Source: Flavobacteriales bacterium
Lineage (GTDB): Bacteria; Bacteroidota; Bacteroidia; Flavobacteriales_F; PHOS-HE28
DNA length: 64,000 nucleotides
Assembly: GCA_020635715.1 (NCBI GenBank)
Contig: JACJZG010000006.1
Location: 115,188 to 179,187 of the forward strand
Direction of reading: 5' to 3'
In this document: one piece after another, positions 37,898 through 45,316 of the stretch
Numbering within the stretch: position 1 is the first letter of the stretch
How the letters are laid out: each line of letters begins with the position of its first letter
Made by a program: the position numbers and the translations under genes
The notes under the pieces: generated by a model
What the model was told of the DNA's origin: nothing
Seen by the model: only the letters and a program-made list of their open reading frames with translations
The model's database searches: none

Positions 37898-39451
37898 ATG
37901 GCCGACCTCTCCAACACCCGATCCACGGAGCGCACGCGCGGCTCCGCCGGCCGCAGGCAAGCGGCGTCCCTGCTTGAAACGGCCCTGGAGGCGGGCAAGC
38001 TTCCACCACAGGCGCCTGAACTGGAGCAGGCCGTGCTGGGCGCCCTGATGCTCGAGCGGAATGCGGTGAACGAGGCCATCGACATCCTGCAGCCTGACAG
38101 CTTCTACGTGGAGGCCCACAAGCGGATCTTCGACGCGATCCTCGGGCTGTTCCGCAACGACCAGCCCATCGACATCCTCACGGTCACCCAGGAGCTGAAG
38201 AAGCGCGGGGAGCTGGATGTGGTGGGTGGTCCGTTCTACATCAGCCAGCTCACCAACAAGGTGGCCAGCAGTGCGAACGTGCAATACCACGCACGCATCA
38301 TCAGCCAGAAGCACATCCTGCGGGAGATGATCCGCATCAGTGCCGAGATGACGCGTGATGCGTACGACGATACGGCTGACGTGTTCGATCTGCTGGACAA
38401 GGCGGAGCAGGACCTGTACACGATCACGAGCGGCAACCTCAAGCGCAACTATGAGCCGATGAGCGACCTGATCCAGGGGGCCATCGCGCAGATCGAGAGC
38501 GCGAAGAGCAAGACCGGAGGTGTGAGCGGGATCCCCACGGGCTTCATCCAACTGGATAAGCTGACGGCCGGCTGGCAGCGCAGCGACATGGTGATCGTGG
38601 CGGCGCGTCCCGCCATGGGTAAGACGGCCTTCGTACTGAGCATGGCCCGCAACATCGCCGTGGAGCACAAGCGTGCCGTTGCCGTCTTCAGCCTGGAGAT
38701 GAGCAGCACGCAGTTGGTCACCCGTTTGATCGCCAGCGAGGCGGGGATCAGCAGTGAGAAGCTGCGGAAGGGCGATCTTTCTGATCAGGAGTTCACCATC
38801 CTGCACCAGCACATCGCACGCCTCACGAACGCTCCCATCTTCATAGACGACACCCCGGGTCTTAACATCTTCGAACTGCGGGCCAAGGCGCGACGCTTGA
38901 AGAGCCAGCACAATGTGGACCTGATCATCATCGACTACCTGCAGCTGATGACGGCCGGTGGCGATAACAAGGGCGGCAATCGGGAACAGGAGATCAGCAG
39001 CATCTCCCGTTCGATCAAGAGCATCGCCAAGGAACTGGACATCCCGATCATCGCCCTTTCGCAGCTGAGCCGTGCGGTGGAGACCCGCGGTGGCGACAAG
39101 CGCCCCATGCTCAGCGACCTGCGCGAATCGGGCGCCATCGAGCAGGACGCGGACATCGTGTGCTTCCTATACCGCCCGGAGTATTACAAGATCCACGAGG
39201 ACGAGCACGGCAGCACGCTTGGGATCGGCGAAGTCATCGTGGCCAAGCACCGGAACGGCGCTGTGGACACGGTGAGGCTGCGGTTCATCCCTGAACTGGC
39301 CAAATTCGCCGATCTGGAGAGCATGTCCGGTAACTTTGGCGGTGATGGCACGGGATCGGATGGGTTCGACCAGAACCCCTTCCGCACCATCACCCGGCCC
39401 AGCCGGATGAACGATGATACCAGCTTCGACGACAACTCCGCTCCGTTCTAA
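37898..39451 (+). CDS. dnaB: Replicative DNA helicase DnaB
   Basis: The 517-aa hexameric helicase unwinds DNA at the replication fork. The N-terminal primase-interacting domain begins near PPQAPELEQAVLGALM (about residue 38). The RecA-like domain has the Walker A RPAMGKTAF (about 237), Walker B LIIIDYLQLM and the SQLSRAVETR / SDLRESGAIEQDAD arginine-finger region. An Arg-rich N-terminal tail and an acidic, Asp-rich C-terminus bracket it. The next gene overlaps its 3' end. Confidence 0.97.
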   Translation: MADLSNTRSTERTRGSAGRRQAASLLETALEAGKLPPQAPELEQAVLGALMLERNAVNEAIDILQPDSFYVEAHKRIFDAILGLFRNDQPIDILTVTQELKKRGELDVVGGPFYISQLTNKVASSANVQYHARIISQKHILREMIRISAEMTRDAYDDTADVFDLLDKAEQDLYTITSGNLKRNYEPMSDLIQGAIAQIESAKSKTGGVSGIPTGFIQLDKLTAGWQRSDMVIVAARPAMGKTAFVLSMARNIAVEHKRAVAVFSLEMSSTQLVTRLIASEAGISSEKLRKGDLSDQEFTILHQHIARLTNAPIFIDDTPGLNIFELRAKARRLKSQHNVDLIIIDYLQLMTAGGDNKGGNREQEISSISRSIKSIAKELDIPIIALSQLSRAVETRGGDKRPMLSDLRESGAIEQDADIVCFLYRPEYYKIHEDEHGSTLGIGEVIVAKHRNGAVDTVRLRFIPELAKFADLESMSGNFGGDGTGSDGFDQNPFRTITRPSRMNDDTSFDDNSAPF

Positions 39452-40712
39452 GTGGCATGGCCTGCTGGCCGGGCTGCTCCTCCTCGTCCTTGTGGCTCCG
39501 GCTTCGGCCACCAAGCTGCTCATTCCCATGGACGGGTCGCAGCAGAACCATCTGAAGGCTTACGGCATCGCCTTCTGGACCCTGGGACGAGACGCCACCG
39601 TAGAGTGGTTATTGAACTATCGCGGTGGTAGCTTTCTGATCGACCACTATACGGAGGTGGAGAAGGAATGCGCGATCCGCGGGGTGACCTTCCAAGTGAT
39701 CGCCGATGGACAGGCGGCCGCCATCCTGTCGGAGATCGCCGATCCCGAGGCGAACATGGAGGTGGTGAAGCTGGAGAAGGCGCCGAAGATCGCCGTGTAC
39801 GCACCGGAGAGCTTCCAGCCGTGGGATGATGCGGTGGCGCTGGTGATGACGTACGCCGAGATCCCCTACGAGCGGATCTACGACCAGCAGATCATCAGCG
39901 GTGTGCTGCCACAATACGACTGGCTGCACCTGCATCACGAGGACTTCACCGGCCAGTACGGCAAGTTCTACCGGATGTACCGCAATGCCCCGTGGTACCA
40001 GGCGCAGGTGCAGGAAAGCGAGGCCATGGCGGCCTCCCTCGGCTTCGCCAAGGTGAGCCAGATGAAATCCGCGGTGGCCGAGCGCATCCGGGAGTACGTC
40101 TCCGGCGGCGGTTACCTCTTCACCATGTGCTCCGGCACCGACAGCTACGACATCGCCCTCGCGGCGGAAGGAGTGGATATCTGCACGCCCGAGTTCGACC
40201 ACGACCCGGTCGATCCGCAGGCGCAACAGAAGCTCGACTTCGGCCGCAGCTTCGCCTTCCAGGACTTCCGCCTGATCACGGATCCGATGGTCTACGAGTT
40301 CAGTAACATTGACGCCACGGACATCCATGGGAGCATCGGCCAGACGCGGGACTTCTTCACGCTGTTCGACTTCAGCGCGAAGTGGGACGTGGTGCCGACT
40401 ATGCTCTGCCAGAGCCATGAGCAGGTGGTGCGCGGATTCATGGGTCAGACCACGGCATTCCGCAAGTCGCTCGTGAAGCCGGGTGTGCTGGTGATGGGCG
40501 AGAACAAGGCGCAGGGCACGGTGAAGTACATCCACGGGGAATTCGGCCTGGGCCAGTGGACCTTCTACGGGGGCCACGACCCGGAGGACTACCAGCACAT
40601 GGTGGGCGATCCGCCGACGGACCTGGACCTGCATCCCAACTCCTCCGGCTACCGGTTGATCCTGAACAATATCCTCTTCCCGGCGGCGCGCAAGAAGAAG
40701 CAGAAGACCTGA
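39414..40712 (+). CDS. Conserved secreted protein of a family often labelled asparagine synthetase B
   Basis: The 432-aa protein has a signal peptide (HGLLAGLLLLVLVAPASA), so it acts outside the cytoplasm. The core has KNHLKAYG-like QQNHLKAYGIAFW, LLNYRGGSFL, APKIAVYAPESFQPWDDAV, DWLHLHHEDFTGQYGKF and YLFTMCSGTDSYDIAL. The last looks like the nucleophile elbow of a glutamine-amidotransferase-like or DJ-1-like fold. The family is conserved in Bacteroidota. It lacks the N-terminal Cys and synthetase domain of true AsnB, so the common label is not supported. It starts inside dnaB (38-bp overlap). Confidence 0.75.
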   Translation: MIPASTTTPLRSKWHGLLAGLLLLVLVAPASATKLLIPMDGSQQNHLKAYGIAFWTLGRDATVEWLLNYRGGSFLIDHYTEVEKECAIRGVTFQVIADGQAAAILSEIADPEANMEVVKLEKAPKIAVYAPESFQPWDDAVALVMTYAEIPYERIYDQQIISGVLPQYDWLHLHHEDFTGQYGKFYRMYRNAPWYQAQVQESEAMAASLGFAKVSQMKSAVAERIREYVSGGGYLFTMCSGTDSYDIALAAEGVDICTPEFDHDPVDPQAQQKLDFGRSFAFQDFRLITDPMVYEFSNIDATDIHGSIGQTRDFFTLFDFSAKWDVVPTMLCQSHEQVVRGFMGQTTAFRKSLVKPGVLVMGENKAQGTVKYIHGEFGLGQWTFYGGHDPEDYQHMVGDPPTDLDLHPNSSGYRLILNNILFPAARKKKQKT

Positions 40713-40757
40713 TCGGAGCGGCCCCGGATACTACTTTTAGCCCTTCAAGAACCCCGC

Positions 40758-41303
40758 ATGGACCTCAGTAAGATCATTTCCGTGGCCGGCAAGAGCGGCC
40801 TGTTCCGTGTCATCGCCCAAGGACGTCAGGCCGTCATCGCCGAGTCGTTATTGGACGGGAAGCGCATCCCCGTACCTTCCAGTGCCAAGGTGAGCTCCCT
40901 GGACGAGATCAGCATGTTCACCACCGGAGATGACGTGCCGTTGAAGGATGTGTTGAGCAAGTTGCATGAGGTGGAGAAGGGAAAGGCGAGCATCGACCCG
41001 AAGGAGAGCGAGGACAAGCTCTTCGCCAAGTTGATGGAGGCGCTGCCCGATGCCGATCGTGAGCGCATCTACGGCAGCGATGTCCGCAAGCTCTTCAGCT
41101 GGTACGACCAGCTGCTGAAGGCCGGTGAGTTCGAGAAGAAGGAGGAGGAGAAGCCTGAGGAGAAGACGGTGAAGGCCAAGGCTCCGAAGGAGGGTGACAA
41201 GAAGGCGAAGGCCGATACCGGTAAGAAGGCCGCCGCACCCAAGGCCACCACCTCCAAGGCGAAGGCCACCACCATGCGCAAAAGCGCCCAACGCGGCGCC
41301 TGA
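40758..41303 (+). CDS. DUF5606 protein with Lys/Ala-rich tail
   Basis: The 181-aa protein starts MDLSKIISVAGKSGLFRVI and contains LDEISMFTTGDDVPLKDVL and LPDADRERIYGSDVRKLFSWY, typical of the Bacteroidota DUF5606 family. From about residue 125 it becomes a charged, then Lys/Ala/Pro-rich tail (KAKAPKEGDKKAKADTGKK) resembling histone H1-like DNA-binding tails. Function is unknown; nucleic-acid contact by the tail is an inference. A near-consensus TACTTTTA (40732-40739) precedes it by 18 nt. Confidence 0.8.
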   Translation: MDLSKIISVAGKSGLFRVIAQGRQAVIAESLLDGKRIPVPSSAKVSSLDEISMFTTGDDVPLKDVLSKLHEVEKGKASIDPKESEDKLFAKLMEALPDADRERIYGSDVRKLFSWYDQLLKAGEFEKKEEEKPEEKTVKAKAPKEGDKKAKADTGKKAAAPKATTSKAKATTMRKSAQRGA

Positions 41304-41391
41304 GCCCGTCGACATTACCATCCTGCGCCTCCGGTGTGCCAGCACGGTGCCCCGGAGGCGTTGTATTTTGCACCCTTCGCAACCCTTCTTC

Positions 41392-43383
41392 ATGAAGCGA
41401 TCCATACCCGCCCGCACAGCGATCCTCGCAGGTATCATTGGTACTGTGGCCCTGTTCGTGGCCTGGACAAGTGATGAGCTTCCACAGGCTCATGCCCGAT
41501 ACCATTCGGAGCGTGACCTGGAGGCCTTCCGAGGTGGTTCCCCTCTTCCCATCGACCAGAACACCTACTTCACGGGTAGTGGTGCCTGTGAGGGTTGCCA
41601 TGGCCTGGATGAGATCCCGCCTGTTCTGGCGAACCATGACGCGAACGGAATCGATGTGAACGCCGTGGACATGTGGCGATCCACCATGATGGCCAATTCC
41701 GCCAAGGACCCCTTCTGGCGCGCCAAGGTGAGCCATGAGGTGGCGGTGAACCCCTCGCATCAAACCGCCTTGGAGGACAAATGCACGAGCTGCCATGCCC
41801 CGATGGGCCGATATGACAAGTTCCTCTCCGTCGGTGGTCATTATTCGATCCTGGAAATGACCATGGACCCTGTGGCCTTGGATGGTGTTTCCTGTCTGGC
41901 CTGTCACATGCAGGGACCGGACAGCATCGGGCTCCTGAACTCCGGTGGATTGAAGTTCGACACCAATGACGTGGTCTACGGTCCCTACAATGCGGAGAAC
42001 CTTTTCGGTGCGCCGATGGAGTCCTTTGTTGGCTATGCGCCGCGTTACGGTGCGCACATCAACGATGGCGGCTTGTGTGCGGGATGCCATACACTGATCA
42101 CGGAGACCGCCGACCTGGACGGGAACCTCACCGGTGATGAATTCGTGGAGCAGGCCACCTATCACGAATGGCTCAACTCCGTGTTCAATCCCGACCTGGA
42201 CCCTGAGGCGGGTGGTGTGACCTGCCAGGGTTGCCACATGCCGCGGATCGAGGAGCCCATGGTCATCTCCGCCTTGTACGACTTCCTGGCTTCCGAGGAA
42301 TACCTGCGGAGCCCGTATGGCAAGCACGAGCTCGTGGGTGCGAACACCTTCATGCTGAACCTGCTGAAGAACAACCGCCAGGAACTTTCGCTCACGGCGA
42401 ACGCGGTGCAGTTCGACAGTACGATCTCGCGCACCACGCGCCTGCTCCAGGACCGGACGCTGCTGTTGGAGAACGAGGTGACCCAGCGCACATCGGATAC
42501 GGCCTTCATCGATGTGACCTTGACCAACCTGGCCGGCCATAAGTTCCCAAGCGGTTACCCGGCGCGCAGGGCCTTTGTGGAACTGGTGGTGGAGGATGCC
42601 GATGGCGACACCCTCTTCCGCAGCGGTGGATGGGATGAGACGTACGAGGTCATCGGACACGACGCGGATTGGGAGCCGCACCACGATGTGATCCGGAACG
42701 AAGGGCAGGCACAGATCTACGAGATGGTGATGGCCGATGTGAACGGGAACAAGACCACCGTGCTGGAGCGTGCGAAGGAACCCTTGAAGGACAACCGTCT
42801 TGCACCACTGGGCTTCACCTCATCCCACTTCACCTATGACACGGTGCTGGTGGCTGGTGTACCGGTGACCGATACCGACTTCAACCGCTACGAAGGAGGG
42901 GCCGAAGGCAGCGGTACGGACAAGGTGCACTATCACGTTCCGATGAACGGCTATGCCGGCACGATCACAGTACGGAGCCGCGTTTGGTACCAGAGCGCAC
43001 CACCGCGCTGGATGGAGGAGATGTTCGCGTACAATACCCCGGAGATCGACCTGTTCAGGGATATGTACGCCGCTGCGGACGGAACGCCCGTGCTGGTGAA
43101 AGAGCAGGAGGTGGTGGATGTGTCCACCGCGATCGATGACCTCAGTGAACTCGGCGTGCGCATCTTCCCGAACCCGATCAGTGATGGCCAGCTGCGGATC
43201 GACGGGCTCGATCAGCGTGTGCTCGGCGTGCAGGTCTACGACGCCCGCGGTGGGCTTGTGCACGAGCAACGGCCAGGCCGGAACACCCGCATGACGATAC
43301 CGCTCGTTGGTGCTGGCACCTACATGGTGGTGGTACGGACGGCCGAGCAGCGTTTCGTTGAACGGGTGGTGGTCCTGCGCTAA
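41392..43383 (+). CDS. Pentaheme c-type cytochrome with T9SS sorting domain
   Basis: The 663-aa protein has an N-terminal signal or anchor (AILAGIIGTVALFVAW). Five CxxCH heme sites start at residues 66, 131, 168, 229 and 278 (CEGCH, CTSCH, CLACH, CAGCH, CQGCH). A beta-rich domain follows with NLAGHKFPSGYPARRAFVEL, a segment seen in other multiheme cytochromes. It ends in a T9SS type A domain (VRIFPNPISDGQLRIDG, GTYMVVVRT, VERVVVLR). This predicts heme loading in the periplasm and then transfer to the cell surface, giving an extracellular electron carrier or surface oxidoreductase. The next gene, an M28 peptidase, follows 16 nt later. Confidence 0.88.
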   Translation: MKRSIPARTAILAGIIGTVALFVAWTSDELPQAHARYHSERDLEAFRGGSPLPIDQNTYFTGSGACEGCHGLDEIPPVLANHDANGIDVNAVDMWRSTMMANSAKDPFWRAKVSHEVAVNPSHQTALEDKCTSCHAPMGRYDKFLSVGGHYSILEMTMDPVALDGVSCLACHMQGPDSIGLLNSGGLKFDTNDVVYGPYNAENLFGAPMESFVGYAPRYGAHINDGGLCAGCHTLITETADLDGNLTGDEFVEQATYHEWLNSVFNPDLDPEAGGVTCQGCHMPRIEEPMVISALYDFLASEEYLRSPYGKHELVGANTFMLNLLKNNRQELSLTANAVQFDSTISRTTRLLQDRTLLLENEVTQRTSDTAFIDVTLTNLAGHKFPSGYPARRAFVELVVEDADGDTLFRSGGWDETYEVIGHDADWEPHHDVIRNEGQAQIYEMVMADVNGNKTTVLERAKEPLKDNRLAPLGFTSSHFTYDTVLVAGVPVTDTDFNRYEGGAEGSGTDKVHYHVPMNGYAGTITVRSRVWYQSAPPRWMEEMFAYNTPEIDLFRDMYAAADGTPVLVKEQEVVDVSTAIDDLSELGVRIFPNPISDGQLRIDGLDQRVLGVQVYDARGGLVHEQRPGRNTRMTIPLVGAGTYMVVVRTAEQRFVERVVVLR

Positions 43384-43399
43384 TTCCCAGAAGAACCTC

Positions 43400-44608
43400 A
43401 TGCGAACGATCCTGCTCCTTCTTACCCTCACCTGTTCGGTAGCCCATGGACAGCACCTCATCATCCAAGGGATCATGGATGGGATGGCCCTTGATTCGAT
43501 GCTCACGTACGTGGAGGAGATGTCCGGTGAGGTGTCGGTTGATCTTGGCTCCGGTCCTGTGGTGATCAACAGCCGTCACTCGGATCATGCAGGAAATGCG
43601 CTGGCCCAGCAGTACTACGAACAGAAACTCGCCGCTTTCGGATACACCACGGAAGCCCAAGCCTTCAATGCCACCGGGCGGAACATCCTGGCCAGGAAGC
43701 TGGGTTCGGTCCATCCGGAGGAGATCGTGGTGCTCTGCGCCCATTACGATGCCATGCCGCCCGGTGGCCTGTACAATGCACCGGCGGCGGATGATGATGG
43801 GAGCGGGTGCGCCGCGCTGCTCGAGGCCGCAAGGGTCCTGCATGACATCCCGTTCGAGCGCACCATCGTGTTCGCGCTCTGGGACCAGGAGGAGCAGGGC
43901 AAGATCGGCAGCATCTACTACGCCAACAACATGGCTGCGAACGACGAGAACATCGTGGGCGTGGTGAACATGGATGCCATCGCATATGATGGCAATGGCG
44001 ATAAGAAGGCCCGCGTGCATGCAAGGCCGGTGGCGAACTCCATGGCCATCGCCGATACGGTGTTCGCCATTCTGGACCGGTACGAGATCGACATCGACCT
44101 GCTGCTCACCAACCCCGGTGCGACCTACAGTGATCATGCCTCCTTCTGGTCCGCGGGTTATGGTGCCGTGTTGATGATCGAGGAGTTCGGCGGTGATGGC
44201 AATCCTTACTATCACACACCCAACGACAGGATCCAGCACTTCGATGTGCCCTACTTCGAGAAGATGGCGAAGCTCTCCGTGGCCAGCATGGCGGCACTGG
44301 CAATGCCCTTCGATCCGAGCGCTACGGTGTCGGAAAGTGGTGTCGCGGGTGTTGAGCTGCTCGCCTATCCGAATCCGACAACGGGACGGACGCAGGTGCG
44401 TGTGCGGGTCAACGAGGGAGGTCGTGAGCGGATCACTGTGATGAACGCCGTGGGCCAGGAGGTGTTGCTGCTGCTTGACGCGGTGCTTCCTCCCGGCGAA
44501 CAACGGATCGACCTGGACCTCACCGGCCTGGCGCCGGGCGCTTATACGGTGAAGGCGGTCACACCGGAAGGATCGTTCAGCGCCATCCGGGTCCTGAGGA
44601 CACCGTGA
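43400..44608 (+). CDS. Secreted M28 family zinc aminopeptidase with T9SS sorting domain
   Basis: The 402-aa protein has a signal peptide (ILLLLTLTCSVAHGQ). The di-zinc ligands of family M28 are all visible: His115 (CAHYDAMP), Asp131 (APAADDDGSG), catalytic Glu164 and Glu165 (WDQEEQG), Asp192 (VNMDAIAYD) and His272 (YYHTPND). The last about 75 residues are a T9SS type A domain (LLAYPNPTTGRTQVRV, GAYTVKAV, AIRVLRTP). It should release N-terminal residues from peptides outside the cell. It is probably cotranscribed with the pentaheme cytochrome upstream. Confidence 0.93.
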   Translation: MRTILLLLTLTCSVAHGQHLIIQGIMDGMALDSMLTYVEEMSGEVSVDLGSGPVVINSRHSDHAGNALAQQYYEQKLAAFGYTTEAQAFNATGRNILARKLGSVHPEEIVVLCAHYDAMPPGGLYNAPAADDDGSGCAALLEAARVLHDIPFERTIVFALWDQEEQGKIGSIYYANNMAANDENIVGVVNMDAIAYDGNGDKKARVHARPVANSMAIADTVFAILDRYEIDIDLLLTNPGATYSDHASFWSAGYGAVLMIEEFGGDGNPYYHTPNDRIQHFDVPYFEKMAKLSVASMAALAMPFDPSATVSESGVAGVELLAYPNPTTGRTQVRVRVNEGGRERITVMNAVGQEVLLLLDAVLPPGEQRIDLDLTGLAPGAYTVKAVTPEGSFSAIRVLRTP

Positions 44609-45232
44609 TCACTGTTTGCTGAACCGCCGGACCGTTGTACGCTCCGGGGCTTCCGTGATCCGGAGCAAGTAGGTCCCGGCCGCCAGCGTACCCACGTCCA
44701 ATCGCGTCTGTTTTCCCGTTCCGGCCTGGAAGGTGAGCAGGGTGCGGCCGTCCGATCCGATCACGTCGAACCGTGCGACTTGAAGATCGCCAGTTTCCAC
44801 CAGCAGGTGGTCCTTCGCTGGGACGGGAGAAAGTACGATGGCCGCCGCGGGCCGGTTCTCAGGGACGCTGTTGGGTTCAAGAACGAAGACCCTCCCGGTC
44901 TGGGTGGCGGAATGCCCTTCGCTTCCGCACATGTAGTTGTACACCCCTGGAATGGTGAAGGTGTACGAATAGGTCCAATCGTCATTGGATGGGTCTCCGT
45001 TGGTGAAGCCTTCCGGGTTGGCTGGGTAGAAGTCCAGCCGGCCGTCCACGTTGTGCGTTCCACTTTCATTCGTCCACGTGACCATGTCGCCTACCTCGAT
45101 GGTCACGATGTTCGGTGAATAGTAAGGAAGCAACGGCCCGAGCGTGCTGCCTCCTACCTCCACGAAATGTTCCGTTTGGGCGAGAGCAGCGAACGCGATG
45201 GTGGATACGGCGAACAGGAAAAGGCTTCTCAT
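44609..45232 (-). CDS. Azurin-like cupredoxin with T9SS sorting domain and Gln at the axial position
   Basis: The 207-aa protein has a signal peptide (LFLFAVSTIAFAALAQ) and a type 1 copper domain with His60 (SGTHNV), Cys102 and His107 in YMCGSEGHSATQTG. The Cys-x4-His-x3 spacing equals azurin's, but the residue at the axial Met position is Gln111. The rest is a T9SS type A domain (LSPVPAKDHLLVETG, GTYLLRI). It is expected to be an extracellular or surface electron carrier. It converges on the M28 gene with adjoining stop codons. The start is placed at the signal peptide Met. Confidence 0.88.
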   Translation of the reverse strand: MRSLFLFAVSTIAFAALAQTEHFVEVGGSTLGPLLPYYSPNIVTIEVGDMVTWTNESGTHNVDGRLDFYPANPEGFTNGDPSNDDWTYSYTFTIPGVYNYMCGSEGHSATQTGRVFVLEPNSVPENRPAAAIVLSPVPAKDHLLVETGDLQVARFDVIGSDGRTLLTFQAGTGKQTRLDVGTLAAGTYLLRITEAPERTTVRRFSKQ

Positions 45233-45316
45233 GGGAGCAGCTTGGTGGGGTGTGAAAGGCGAAGCTAGCCTAGAGCGCCAGGGACCAATGACCAACGACG
45301 GTTCATTCGAGGAGAC

